From NCBI GenBank assembly GCA_963753055.1, contig CAVWAP010000004.1, positions 992,001 to 1,056,000 on the forward strand: DNA of 64,000 nt. The letters are read 5' to 3'. Shown one piece after another: positions 22,233 to 30,571 of this stretch. Under the pieces are notes generated by a model. It made no database searches, had not been told where the DNA came from, and saw nothing but the letters and a program-made list of their open reading frames with translations. The stretch is from JAUWGC01 sp963753055. Its GTDB lineage: Bacteria > Bacteroidota > Bacteroidia > Bacteroidales > B18-G4. Position numbers and translations under genes: made by a program. Within the stretch, counting starts at the first letter, position 1, and each line of letters opens with the position of its first letter.

Positions 22233-22973
22233 TTGAGTAAACCATCATTCAAAGTACTGGTTATCATCCCTGTCTATAATGAGTCTGAAAACATTATAGA
22301 AGTGCTGGATGAAATACACGCCACTTATCCCGATCTTGATATCCTGGTTGTCAATGATGCATCCACTGACGGATCCGGAGAATTGGCCGAATCTACAGGT
22401 TTGGCGACAGTCGTTAATCTCCCCATAAACCTTGGAATAGGAGGAAGTGTGCAAACTGGGTTTAAATATGCCAGGAATAATGATTACGATATAGTCCTGC
22501 AGCTAGATGGGGATGGGCAGCACAAGGTTTCTGAAATAGAAAAGCTGATTGAGCCTATCATGACTGGGGAAGCGGATGTTGTTATTGGCTCACGATTCAA
22601 CAGGAAAAGCAAGGGGTTCACGACACAGGCCTTACGCAGGGTAGGAATAAAAATCTTTGAATGGTTCAGTTATGTTTTAATACAACAGAGAATTACGGAC
22701 CACACTTCCGGGTTCAGGTCATTCAATAACAAATCATTTTCATTCCTTGCTGAGAACTATCCAACAGATTTTCCTGAACCAGAGGTTGTTATCCTGCTCG
22801 GACGAAACCGTTTCCGGATCGTTGAAGTGTTTACGCAGATGATGAAGCGACAGGGTGGGGTGTCATCGATCCCAGTGGCAAAAGGCCCTTATTACATGAT
22901 GAAAGTATTGCTTTCGATGTTCATGGCCTCAATCAGGTCAAGGATCATAAAAGAAGAAAAGCCGAAATCATGA
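22233..22973 (+). CDS. GT2 glycosyltransferase (polyprenyl-phosphate sugar synthase-like)
   Basis: A 246-residue protein translated from a TTG; no ATG lies before the catalytic core. VIIPVYNESENI and LDILVVNDASTDGS are the nucleotide-sugar binding motifs, and LQLDGDGQH carries the metal-binding aspartates, as in dolichyl-phosphate mannose synthases and PglC/ArnC relatives. There is no C-terminal membrane domain; SMFMASIRSRII may associate with membrane. It overlaps the DUF2304 gene by four bases. The GT2-DUF2304 couple is recurrent in bacterial glycan loci. A polyprenyl-linked sugar from this enzyme could feed the TMTC-like protein upstream. Confidence 0.8.
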   Translation: MSKPSFKVLVIIPVYNESENIIEVLDEIHATYPDLDILVVNDASTDGSGELAESTGLATVVNLPINLGIGGSVQTGFKYARNNDYDIVLQLDGDGQHKVSEIEKLIEPIMTGEADVVIGSRFNRKSKGFTTQALRRVGIKIFEWFSYVLIQQRITDHTSGFRSFNNKSFSFLAENYPTDFPEPEVVILLGRNRFRIVEVFTQMMKRQGGVSSIPVAKGPYYMMKVLLSMFMASIRSRIIKEEKPKS

Positions 22974-23371
22974 ATTATACGAACATAAACCACATTCAGA
23001 CGATAGCCATCGTCGTCAGCATTTTCTTTTTGCTGCTAATCCTTTATTTGATAAAGAATAAGCGAATCAAGGAAGAGTACTCCCTTCTTTGGATCTTTTT
23101 CAGTGTTATCTTTATCCTGTTTTCGGTATGGCGTGAAGGCCTCGATTATATTGCAGGCTTCATTGGCATCGCCTACCCACCCGCAGCCTTGTTCATGGTT
23201 CTGTTAATGGCTATTTTCCTCATTCTGATAGAGTTTTCCATTATCATCTCAAAGCTGGCGGATAAGAACAAAACCCTCGTGCAGGAGATTGGACTGCTTA
23301 AGGAGGAGATGAAGAGGATGCAGGATGATAAGAAGAAGCCGGATGATGAGAAGAAGCCGGATGCCGGATAA
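22970..23371 (+). CDS. DUF2304 membrane protein
   Basis: A 133-residue protein with three hydrophobic segments (HIQTIAIVVSIFFLLLILYL; SLLWIFFSVIFILFSVW; AALFMVLLMAIFLILIEF), then a cytosolic coiled-coil (LADKNKTLVQEIGLLKEEMKR). The tail is low-complexity (KKKPDDEKKPDAG) and made by a GATGAGAAGAAGCC-like duplication. DUF2304 proteins accompany GT2 enzymes and are thought to be membrane partners. The stop codon is immediately followed by a GTTGACA heptanucleotide array. Confidence 0.78.
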   Translation: MNYTNINHIQTIAIVVSIFFLLLILYLIKNKRIKEEYSLLWIFFSVIFILFSVWREGLDYIAGFIGIAYPPAALFMVLLMAIFLILIEFSIIISKLADKNKTLVQEIGLLKEEMKRMQDDKKKPDDEKKPDAG

Positions 23372-23432
23372 GTTGGCAGTTGACAGTTGACAGTTGACAA
23401 AATATGGTGATATGTGTTCTCTATGTGCCTCT
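23372..23432. repeat. Dispersed repeat copy 1 with (GTTGACA)4
   Basis: Four 7-base units (GTTGGCA then three GTTGACA, 23372-23399), then about 33 bases with TATGTGTTCTCTATGTGCCT. The reverse complement matches 53069-53129 at 37 of 42 positions through the non-array part and the first array unit. It fills the gap between two convergent genes. Confidence 0.85.
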
Positions 23433-23435
23433 ATG

Positions 23436-24533
23436 TTACTGGATTCCGAATGAGGATTGATAAAGGTCAATATACTCCTGTACCGTAATATTTAATTCGA
23501 ACTTTCTGATTGGAGTAATTATCCATTTCCCTTGATAGGCTTCTTCGAGGGCATCAATTAATCCGTGAGCATTGAATTCCTGCATTTTAATGAATTTACC
23601 TGATACGACCTCAGGCAAAGCACCCTGGTCAGAGCTGATCAATGGTACGCCCAGTGCAATGGTTTCAGCGGCGGCATAGCAGAAACCTTCGCTATAGGAG
23701 GGGATTGTGATGCAGGAAGATTTTAGTAGTTCATCTTTCAGGGTGTGATCGTCCAAACCACTCAGAATTATCGTATTATCCTGCAGGTTATGCTTTTCAA
23801 TGGCATCTGTGATTTTTCTGTAGATATTTAATGGTGATTTGGAAATGATAAGCTTTAAGATAGCGGTTGGATGGCTTTTGATAAATCCAGGGGCTGCTTT
23901 CATAAGGATGTCCAGTCCCTTGGAGCTTCCGGGCCGGCCAAAATAGGTGAAAGTGAAATTTTCTGGTGGTTTATGTGTGAGACCTTCGAATTGCTTGTAA
24001 TCTAACCCATTGTAAATACGGACAATGCGATCCGGCCTTACTTTATTTTGCTGTAAACAGTCTTTGGTATAATCCGACACCGCAATAAACTTATCAAATT
24101 TCAGCCGAAGGATAAACTGTTCGAAACAATAATAAAGTCTGCGTTGCAGGGCGTTCAAGTAGGGTAGCCGGAACCATAATTTACCCCAGACTTCATGGAA
24201 AGTGATAAATGCCTTTTTCTTTCTGAGTTTTGCAGCGACCCATGCAGGAAAGGCTGCATTATACGTTGTGGTATGGATCAGGTCCGCCTTCCTTGCCAGT
24301 CGTATTGCAGGACAGGTGGCGAAGAGGGTGAACCAGAAACGGTTGAAGACCGGCAGTCGCTTAATTAATACACCGTTCTTCTCTTCCTGTTTGGGAAGAT
24401 CTTTTCTGAATTTGGTCGTCAGGACAATTACTTCATGGCCCTGTGAAACCAATGATTCTGCTAGTGAACTGAACAATCGTTCATTTCCCCCGATATTGGG
24501 ATAATAGAGTTCCAGGATGAACAGGATCTTCAT
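23436..24533 (-). CDS. GT4 family glycosyltransferase
   Basis: A 365-residue GT-B fold enzyme. The acceptor half starts MKILFILELYYPNIGGNERL. The donor half has FTYFGRPGSSKGLDILM, IILSGLDDH and the EX7E region SEGFCYAAAE, followed by GVPLISSDQGALPEV, typical of retaining GT4 enzymes. It is the second gene of a two-gene minus-strand unit with another GT4. Donor and acceptor are unknown; the setting suggests surface-glycan assembly. Confidence 0.84.
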   Translation of the reverse strand: MKILFILELYYPNIGGNERLFSSLAESLVSQGHEVIVLTTKFRKDLPKQEEKNGVLIKRLPVFNRFWFTLFATCPAIRLARKADLIHTTTYNAAFPAWVAAKLRKKKAFITFHEVWGKLWFRLPYLNALQRRLYYCFEQFILRLKFDKFIAVSDYTKDCLQQNKVRPDRIVRIYNGLDYKQFEGLTHKPPENFTFTYFGRPGSSKGLDILMKAAPGFIKSHPTAILKLIISKSPLNIYRKITDAIEKHNLQDNTIILSGLDDHTLKDELLKSSCITIPSYSEGFCYAAAETIALGVPLISSDQGALPEVVSGKFIKMQEFNAHGLIDALEEAYQGKWIITPIRKFELNITVQEYIDLYQSSFGIQ

Positions 24534-25642
24534 TTCTTTAGCAATTTAGTTATCAATAAATCAAATTCCCTGGCATAATTATCCCAGCTAAATTGGTCCG
24601 CTTGTTCTATAGCCTGTTTTGATCGCTTATCTCTGTAAGTATTTTCTTTTTCATGGCGACTGATCAGCCTGGCAAGGGCCATGTGATCATTTGTTTTGAA
24701 AGTTTCTGTTGCAAGACCGCCAACTTCCGGGAGGCTTGAATTGTCGGCCACAATACATGGCGTGCCACAGCTCATCGCCTCAAGAACAGGCATACCAAAG
24801 CCTTCATAGAGTGAAGGGAAAACGAATACCTGTGCATGCGAGTATATGAGCGGCATAATCTCTCTTGGGATATATCCCAGCAGATTGATATCATCAAGGA
24901 AGGGATGATTTTCCATCTCCTTAAAGAAATCCTCTGACTTCCAGCCCACCTGACCCCCGATGACCAGGTGCAGGTCGGAACCATGATCCTTTTTGAGGAT
25001 CTCAAATGCTTTTAAAAGGGTAAGCAGGTTTTTCCTGGGCTCAATGGTTCCGATATAAAGACAATATGGATAATCGATACCATATAAATCATTGAGCAGG
25101 TCTTCATTAAGTGTGTTTATAAAAATCGGGTCCTTGCCAAGGTAGATGTATTCAGATTTCTGCTCTGCAGATGGGAGGTATTCGATGATGTCCTTATAGG
25201 TGCTTCTGGAATTGGCTATTATCAGGCTTGCTCTTTTAAGGATCCCTTTTAAAAAGATACGCTGCAGGAGCTGACTGTGAAACCGGTGAAATTGCGGATA
25301 TTTAATCGGGGTAAGGTCATGTATCACGGTTACTCGTTTTATCCTGGGAGGAAGGTTGAACGGGCCGAAGTGGGCTGGCTCTACCACTGCATCAACTTTC
25401 ATCCTGCAAAGCCTGAGGGGCAATCCCATGAACATCCTGTAAGCCTTGTATCCTGGCAGCCATGGATAATTCTTTACGCGCAGGTTTTCAATTCCAGGGA
25501 TCTGAGGGGTAGGGGACATGCGTATTGCCAGGTATTCATTTTTAGTGTTAAGCTGTCCGAGATGGGTCAGGAATTCCCTTGTATAGTAGTGGATTCCAGC
25601 CTGCTGATTATCGATCGGATCTGCAAGAATTGCAATGCGCAT
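24530..25642 (-). CDS. GT4 family glycosyltransferase
   Basis: A 370-residue GT-B enzyme. Key blocks are VTVIHDLTPIKYPQFHR, LYIGTIEPRKNLLTLL, VIGGQVGWK and YEGFGMPVLEAMSCGTPCI with the EX7E motif. These resemble the glycosyltransferase half of the sulfotransferase fusion (STIEPRKNL, EGFGLPLLEAMRCGTPVI), so the two probably use related donors. It overlaps the downstream GT4 gene by four bases. The divergent BlaI-type operator region lies upstream, and the outermost operator (25695-25710) could also influence this gene. Confidence 0.84.
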   Translation of the reverse strand: MRIAILADPIDNQQAGIHYYTREFLTHLGQLNTKNEYLAIRMSPTPQIPGIENLRVKNYPWLPGYKAYRMFMGLPLRLCRMKVDAVVEPAHFGPFNLPPRIKRVTVIHDLTPIKYPQFHRFHSQLLQRIFLKGILKRASLIIANSRSTYKDIIEYLPSAEQKSEYIYLGKDPIFINTLNEDLLNDLYGIDYPYCLYIGTIEPRKNLLTLLKAFEILKKDHGSDLHLVIGGQVGWKSEDFFKEMENHPFLDDINLLGYIPREIMPLIYSHAQVFVFPSLYEGFGMPVLEAMSCGTPCIVADNSSLPEVGGLATETFKTNDHMALARLISRHEKENTYRDKRSKQAIEQADQFSWDNYAREFDLLITKLLKK

Positions 25643-25694
25643 GATTAGAAACAGCTTGTTTACCCGACCAAATTAACAATTTTTAACATTATTT

Positions 25695-25767
25695 TACGAA
25701 AATATTCGTAATTAAACTTGCTTTTACGAATTAGTTCGTATACTTTTGTAATACGAATTTATTCGTA
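25695..25767 (+). promoter_or_regulatory. Promoter with three BlaI-type operators
   Basis: Three copies of TACGAA-N4-TTCGTA lie at 25695-25710, 25725-25740 and 25752-25767, centres 30 and 27 bases apart. A promoter TTG (25718-25720)-N20-TACTTTTG (25741-25748) is interleaved: operator 2 fills the spacer between its two elements and operator 3 covers the expected transcription start. This is the architecture expected for autorepression by the BlaI/MecI-type protein encoded 20 bases downstream. The half-site TACGAA differs from the TACA/TGTA core of staphylococcal bla operators. Confidence 0.85.
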
Positions 25768-25787
25768 GATATTTAACAGTTTTAAAT

Positions 25788-26180
25788 ATGGCCAAAAGAA
25801 AATTTATACCAAAACCTACTGATGCGGAACTGGAGATCCTTGCTGTACTATGGGAATATGGACCAAGTACTGTCCGGTTCGTTAACGACCAATTGAACGA
25901 AAGGAGGGAAGTAGGATATACCACCACACTTAAATTCCTGCAAATCATGAGTGAGAAAGGCCTGGTTACCCGTAACACTGATGGCCGGACACACATTTAT
26001 GAAGCTGTGAACAACCAGGTACAGATACAGGATCAACTGATCAATAAACTGGTTAATACTGCCTTTGGCGGATCGGCACAGAAGATGGTGATGCAGGCTT
26101 TGGGTAATTCTCAACCTTCAAGGGAAGGGCTGGAAGCCATTAAAAAGCTCATTAAGGAACTGGAAGGAGGTAAATCATGA
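25788..26180 (+). CDS. BlaI/MecI-family transcriptional repressor
   Basis: A 130-residue winged-helix protein. PTDAELEILAVLWEYGPSTVRFVNDQLN (~6-33) and VGYTTTLKFLQIMSEKGLVTR (~38-58) are the HTH and recognition region of the BlaI/MecI (Penicillinase_R) family; the C-terminal helices dimerise. Family members repress until cleaved after a signal from a membrane M56 metalloprotease, which is encoded by the overlapping next gene. Three operators precede it. It is not evidence of beta-lactam resistance: no beta-lactamase or PBP2a gene is nearby, and this pair is widespread in Bacteroidota. Confidence 0.88.
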   Translation: MAKRKFIPKPTDAELEILAVLWEYGPSTVRFVNDQLNERREVGYTTTLKFLQIMSEKGLVTRNTDGRTHIYEAVNNQVQIQDQLINKLVNTAFGGSAQKMVMQALGNSQPSREGLEAIKKLIKELEGGKS

Positions 26181-28141
26181 ATTATCTAAGCAGCCTAATT
26201 TCAGGACCTTTTATTGATGCACTGGGCTGGACCCTGGTTCATTCGATCTGGCAGGGTGCATTGATCGCTTCTCTTGTAGCGATCATTATGATTATGTTAA
26301 GAAAGGGCAGTGCCAAATCAAGATACCTTGTCTATTTTTCATCTCTTATACTAATGCTGGGAATCTCTGTCGCTACTTTTATTAAAGTATACGATCCTGC
26401 CGATGCATCAGAAAAAATAGACACTGCGCAAGGTGTTGAAAGTATTAACGAGGATCTATTCCTGGCAGCCCATGAAAACTCATTTACAGAAGAATCCCAA
26501 TTTGGCAAGGCTAAGAAGGCATTTGCAGGATATTTCGAAAGAAATTTCCCCCTGTTCGTATCATTGTGGTTCCTGGGAATCTGTTTCTTCCTATTGAAAT
26601 TCCTCGGCGGGTATGCCTATTCTCAACGATTAAAGCATTACAGAACACTGGAGGCGACAAAATATTGGAACCGTAAGGTGTTGATCTTGAGTCATAAAAT
26701 TGGCTTGAACAAATCAATACGACTTGCAGAGTCAGCACTTATCAAGGTTCCTATGGTAGTAGGATACCTTAAGCCGGTTATATTGGTCCCGCTCGGGATG
26801 CTCAGCAGTTTGCCACCCCAGCAGGTCGAAGCGATCCTTACCCATGAACTGGCACATATTTACAGAAAAGACTACTTGTTTAACCTCATCCAATCTGTTA
26901 TTGATATCCTTTTCTTTTATCACCCGGCCATATGGTGGATATCACGAAATATCAGGATGGAGAGGGAACATATATGTGATGACCTGGTCATCATGGTTAA
27001 CCAGGATTCCATTGAATATGCAAGGGCATTGGCCAGTGTGCAGGAGATGAAATCAAATTACCCTGCACCTGCACCAGCTCTGGCAAGAAATAAATACGAA
27101 TTGTTAAACAGAATACATAGAATGATGAATAAACCACGTATCATACCCAGCTTCACTGAAGGATTTATGTCTGCATTAATAATTCTTGCAGGCATCATTG
27201 GCATGTCGGCTACTGCCGCAATATCCTTTGGTTCTGAGGAATTGCCACAGTTTGGCACCGACCCTCAGGAAAATATTGCATGGATTGACGTTGCTGAACC
27301 CACAGACATCAGGGCGTCAGAGCCGATCCAGGTAAAACCCATCACCATTACAAGTATTAAATCAGCAGTTTCTGCACTGGCCCCGGATACATTAACGGAT
27401 GCAGTACGGGATTCTATCATGAAGGTTGTTCAGTTTGAAATGCAAAAGGCCATGGTTGAGATGGAAGCCGCCATGAAAGCCAGGGAAGCTGCTATGGAAC
27501 AATATCATAAGGCCATTCAGCATCAGTATCAAGCTCAACAGGAGATGATGGAAAACGCCGGTGTGAAGAATGCCTGGAAAGATGCCAGGAATTACAGAAA
27601 TCCATATGCCAAACATGGTTATTTTTTCAGTGATAATTATCATGACGCATGGGAGGACCTGCATGAGGAAATGAAAGAACTGGAAAAGCTTGAGATACTT
27701 AAAGAAATCCAGGAATTTGAAGAGTTTGAAGAACTAGAGGAACTGGAGGCATGGGAGGAACAGGAGGAATTGGAGGAAGCAATGGAGCTGCTTGAGCAGT
27801 GGCACATCGAGATGCCTTCAATGCCAGAGATGCCCCAATTCCAATACCATTACAACTACGACTACGACCACGACTTCGATAACCAATACGAATACACCTA
27901 TCCCAGGAATGTCTATAGTCATCATTATTCAGATAAGACCCGGAGCGTCATTCTGAAGGAGCTCAGAAGAGATGGCCTGATCGGATGGGAGGGAGACCAG
28001 GTTGTTGAAATTGATAGCAAGGGCTTGTATATAAATGGAGAGAAGCAATCGAGAGAGGCATATAAAAAGTACAAAAGACTGTATGAGTCGCTGGGAAACG
28101 AAGAAATATCAGCGGATAACTCATATAAGTTAATTCTTTAG
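26177..28141 (+). CDS. M56 (BlaR1-like) membrane metalloprotease with a novel acidic/Tyr-His-rich tail
   Basis: A 654-residue protein. The N-terminal ~350 residues are an M56 peptidase: membrane segments at ~15-40, 50-68, 124-145 and 327-350, and zinc site HELAH (223-227) with the third ligand in EREHICDD (~264). The penicillin-binding domain of BlaR1 is missing. Instead the C-terminal ~300 residues hold an Ala/Glu/Gln-rich coiled coil (~420-465), an extremely acidic helix (~490-540), a Tyr/His/Asp-rich stretch with YHYNYDYDHDFDNQYEY (~555-575) and a final globular piece (IDSKGLYINGEKQSREAYKK). A metal- or envelope-stress-sensing role is possible. It overlaps the repressor by four bases, with GGAGG upstream of its ATG. 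Confidence 0.85.
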   Translation: MNYLSSLISGPFIDALGWTLVHSIWQGALIASLVAIIMIMLRKGSAKSRYLVYFSSLILMLGISVATFIKVYDPADASEKIDTAQGVESINEDLFLAAHENSFTEESQFGKAKKAFAGYFERNFPLFVSLWFLGICFFLLKFLGGYAYSQRLKHYRTLEATKYWNRKVLILSHKIGLNKSIRLAESALIKVPMVVGYLKPVILVPLGMLSSLPPQQVEAILTHELAHIYRKDYLFNLIQSVIDILFFYHPAIWWISRNIRMEREHICDDLVIMVNQDSIEYARALASVQEMKSNYPAPAPALARNKYELLNRIHRMMNKPRIIPSFTEGFMSALIILAGIIGMSATAAISFGSEELPQFGTDPQENIAWIDVAEPTDIRASEPIQVKPITITSIKSAVSALAPDTLTDAVRDSIMKVVQFEMQKAMVEMEAAMKAREAAMEQYHKAIQHQYQAQQEMMENAGVKNAWKDARNYRNPYAKHGYFFSDNYHDAWEDLHEEMKELEKLEILKEIQEFEEFEELEELEAWEEQEELEEAMELLEQWHIEMPSMPEMPQFQYHYNYDYDHDFDNQYEYTYPRNVYSHHYSDKTRSVILKELRRDGLIGWEGDQVVEIDSKGLYINGEKQSREAYKKYKRLYESLGNEEISADNSYKLIL

Positions 28142-28163
28142 TTTTTATAGATCCATTTGGTTT

Positions 28164-28195
28164 GAGCTGTCCTGCAAGGGGCAGCTTTTTTTTTT
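28164..28195 (+). terminator. Rho-independent terminator after the M56 gene
   Basis: AGCTGTCC/GGGCAGCT stem with loop TGCAA, followed by ten T residues, 23 bases after the stop. Confidence 0.85.
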
Positions 28196-28239
28196 AAATT
28201 TCTTATCTTTAGCCCTCATTTCAAACCAAGAATCAGATT

Positions 28240-29580
28240 ATGAGAAAGAAACCCAGGTTAAGTTTCTGGCAGATATGGAACATGAGTTTTGGATTCCTTG
28301 GGATCCAATTTGGATTTGCCCTGCAGAATGCAAATGCATCAAGGATATTACAAGTCCTGGGAGCAGAGGTTGAGCATCTCAGCTGGTTTTGGCTGGTTGC
28401 ACCCATTACCGGTATGATTGTTCAGCCAATCGTAGGATATTTTAGTGACAAGACCTGGAACAAGCTGGGTAGAAGGAGGCCCTACTTCCTTGCCGGTGCC
28501 TTGCTTACCTCTACAGCCTTGATATTAATGCCCAATGCTCCACACCTGGCAACGTTCATTGCTCCCATGTTTATTGGCGGTGGATTGCTCATGATCATGG
28601 ATGCTTCTATTAACATCTCCATGGAGCCTTTCAGGGCCCTTGTGGCAGATAAACTGCCTGAGGAACAACATACTCTTGGGTTCTCAATGCAGACCTTGTT
28701 GATCGGTATTGGGGCAGTGGTTGGATCCTGGTTGCCTTATATACTTGGGAATTGGTTCGGCATACCAAAAGAAGCCTCAGCTGAAGGCCTGGTGCCTCCA
28801 AATGTTGTCTTTTCCTTCTATTTCGGGGCCTTCGTATTGCTTTCTGCAATCATCTGGACTGTAGTCTCTACGAAAGAATATCCTCCGGAATACTATGAAG
28901 ATGAAGACCTTCCCAAGGAAGAGAAAACAAAGTTCAGGATACCAAATCAGATGTTGCAGTTGCTGCTGGTGCAGTTCTTCTCCTGGTTTGCATTGTTCAC
29001 AATGTGGGTTTATACTACACCCACGGTGGCAAGGCATTTTTACGGTACGATCGATCCAAATTCCCCGGCTTACCAGGAAGCAGGTGACTGGGTTGGGATC
29101 CTTTTTGGTATTTACAATGGCATATCAGCGATTATTGCATTATCCTTACCTATTGTAGCCAGGCGAATAGGAAGGAGGGCTACTCATGCTATTGCCCTCA
29201 GCCTGGGAGGATTGTCATTTCTTTCCTTTGCAATAATCCCATCATCCACTTTGCTGGTCATTCCAATGATAGGAATTGGAATTGCCTGGGGCAGCATATT
29301 AGCTATGCCTTACGCTATGCTGGCTAATTCTATCCCGGCTAAGCAAATGGGCGTCTTTATGGGCTTGTTCAATATGTCGATTACGATTCCTCAGATTGTA
29401 AACGGAATTACAGGAGGCTTGATCCTGAGGTATTTCTTTAAAGGAGATTCGCTTTATTCTATTATGCTGGCCGGGGTGTTTATGATCTGTGGTGCCATAG
29501 CTACGTTTTTTGTAAAAGACAGACTTGATGAGAAGAGAAAAGAGAAAAGAGAGAAGAGAGAAGAGAGAAGAGATTTGTAA
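28240..29580 (+). CDS. MFS sugar transporter (SLC45/sucrose-maltose-like)
   Basis: A 446-residue protein with twelve hydrophobic segments. The loop after helix 2 reads SDKTWNKLGRRRPYFLAGA, the signature of the GPH/SLC45-like disaccharide transporters. Such carriers sit beside GH65 phosphorylases and GH13 enzymes in Bacteroidota starch loci and import maltose or short maltodextrins across the inner membrane. The last ~17 residues (DEKRKEKREKREERRDL) are highly charged and encoded by a GAGAAGA tandem repeat, so they are unlikely to be conserved or essential. Confidence 0.84.
   Translation: MRKKPRLSFWQIWNMSFGFLGIQFGFALQNANASRILQVLGAEVEHLSWFWLVAPITGMIVQPIVGYFSDKTWNKLGRRRPYFLAGALLTSTALILMPNAPHLATFIAPMFIGGGLLMIMDASINISMEPFRALVADKLPEEQHTLGFSMQTLLIGIGAVVGSWLPYILGNWFGIPKEASAEGLVPPNVVFSFYFGAFVLLSAIIWTVVSTKEYPPEYYEDEDLPKEEKTKFRIPNQMLQLLLVQFFSWFALFTMWVYTTPTVARHFYGTIDPNSPAYQEAGDWVGILFGIYNGISAIIALSLPIVARRIGRRATHAIALSLGGLSFLSFAIIPSSTLLVIPMIGIGIAWGSILAMPYAMLANSIPAKQMGVFMGLFNMSITIPQIVNGITGGLILRYFFKGDSLYSIMLAGVFMICGAIATFFVKDRLDEKRKEKREKREERRDL
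29530..29573 (+). repeat. Heptanucleotide tandem repeat (GAGAAGA)n in the 3' end of the MFS gene
   Basis: Six units of GAGAAGA or GAAAAGA, ending seven bases before the stop. It is the complement of the TCTTCTC array at 531-637. A change of one unit would alter the reading frame only in the last residues. Confidence 0.9.
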
Positions 29581-29587
29581 TTATATG

Positions 29588-29698
29588 CGATGCCTCCGGC
29601 ATCGTTTGACCGTGGATAATATTAACGATCCGCGGAGCGGATCAAATATCTATAGAATAAATGAATTGATTTCAGTATATACGACCCCGGAGGGGTCG
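29588..29698. repeat. Cluster of three 17-base palindromes, left of the kinase gene
   Basis: Three hairpins of identical geometry (7-base stem, 3-base loop): A = CGATGCCtccGGCATCG (29588-29604), B = GATCCGCggaGCGGATC (29627-29643), C = CGACCCCggaGGGGTCG (29682-29698). They occur in reverse order on the other side of the kinase gene. The flank TATG before A and AATAAA after C is shared with the inverted copy. Confidence 0.9.
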
Positions 29699-29717
29699 AA
29701 TAAAACATCTTAATTAT

Positions 29718-30353
29718 TTAGACCTGTCTTACATCAAAATTACCATCAACCAACAAATCAGCAGTTGATTTTAAGGCTTGGACCATCCTATGTTCCTGCT
29801 CCAATACCGCCCAGCGATATTCATTTTGTGGTTCTTTGCCTCTTACAGCCTGTGCTTTCTTGGTTTCGTGATAGGTTAGTTCGATAAAAACACGTAAATC
29901 AAGGCCTTCTGTCTTAATGGAATACAATCCATCAACAATCAACATATCAACTTCACTGTAGTCTGTGATCAGGGTATCAACCTGCTCGGTAACCAGGTCA
30001 ATACAGGGCATGGCACTGGCTTTTCCTTCCTTGAATTCCAATAGATTTTTGTAAATGGTTTCCCAGTCATACTCGTCATAGCCAACTACATTTTCAATGC
30101 CGTGTTCCTGCCTCCAGGCAGTCCTTTCCAAAGGATGGATACGATAATAATTATCAATATGCAATGGCTTGGCCAGGATACCATGTTTACGTAAACCCTT
30201 TGCTACAACATGTGCCAGCTCGGTTTTACCCGATCCTGATTCTCCCGAAATACCAACCATATATTTATCCGTTTTATGTTTCAGGATGTGATCAATGATC
30301 GCTGCACCAGCTTTTTGATGCTTTTCTGTGATTAATAAGACGTCACCTAGCAT
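29718..30353 (-). CDS. Uridine kinase/phosphoribulokinase-family P-loop kinase
   Basis: A 211-residue protein. Residues 34-43 hold the P-loop (GESGSGKTEL), and HIDNYYRI is the Asp-Asn-Tyr-Tyr motif of uridine kinases and related sugar/vitamin kinases. IVDGLYSI follows the second strand with the Walker B Asp. It is shorter at the C-terminus than classical Udk and lacks the usual RRIxRD motif, so uridine may not be the substrate. It sits in the starch locus between the MFS transporter and the maltose phosphorylase fusion, but is bracketed by palindrome clusters, suggesting an independently moving or regulated cassette. Confidence 0.75.
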   Translation of the reverse strand: MLGDVLLITEKHQKAGAAIIDHILKHKTDKYMVGISGESGSGKTELAHVVAKGLRKHGILAKPLHIDNYYRIHPLERTAWRQEHGIENVVGYDEYDWETIYKNLLEFKEGKASAMPCIDLVTEQVDTLITDYSEVDMLIVDGLYSIKTEGLDLRVFIELTYHETKKAQAVRGKEPQNEYRWAVLEQEHRMVQALKSTADLLVDGNFDVRQV

Positions 30354-30382
30354 ATTATTGTCTTTTTGCTACTTAATTTATG

Positions 30383-30529
30383 CGACCCCTCTGGGGTCGT
30401 TCGGATTTTATCATCCCATTGCATCTATTAATATGTGATCCGCTTCGCGGATCAGGAGGAAACGATGCCGGAGGCATCGCATATCTAAAAGTACTAAAAA
30501 CACCTCAATGTACGACCCTGGAGGGGTCG
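30383..30529. repeat. Cluster of four 17-base palindromes, right of the kinase gene
   Basis: Order C-B-A-C: CGACCCCtctGGGGTCG (30383-30399), GATCCGCttcGCGGATC (30437-30453), CGATGCCggaGGCATCG (30463-30479) and a second C copy with one G-T pair (30513-30529). The first three are an inverted copy of the left cluster: the reverse complement keeps TATGCGATGCCTCCGGCATC followed by GTTT identically, while spacers between hairpins have diverged. Confidence 0.9.
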
Positions 30530-30537
30530 CATAAAAT

Positions 30538-30571
30538 CTGATCAGTCCCGATAGCTATCGGGACTGATCAG
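30538..30571. repeat. 34-base perfect palindrome overlapping a stop codon
   Basis: CTGATCAGTCCCGATAG followed directly by its reverse complement. The TGA stop of the phosphorylase fusion gene lies within the right arm. It lacks a following U-tract, so it is a palindromic repeat that may still slow transcription or protect the mRNA 3' end. Confidence 0.85.

Noticed and set aside
25788..28141. Beta-lactam resistance module
   Set aside because: The sensor lacks a penicillin-binding domain and no beta-lactamase is nearby; such M56/BlaI pairs are general regulators.
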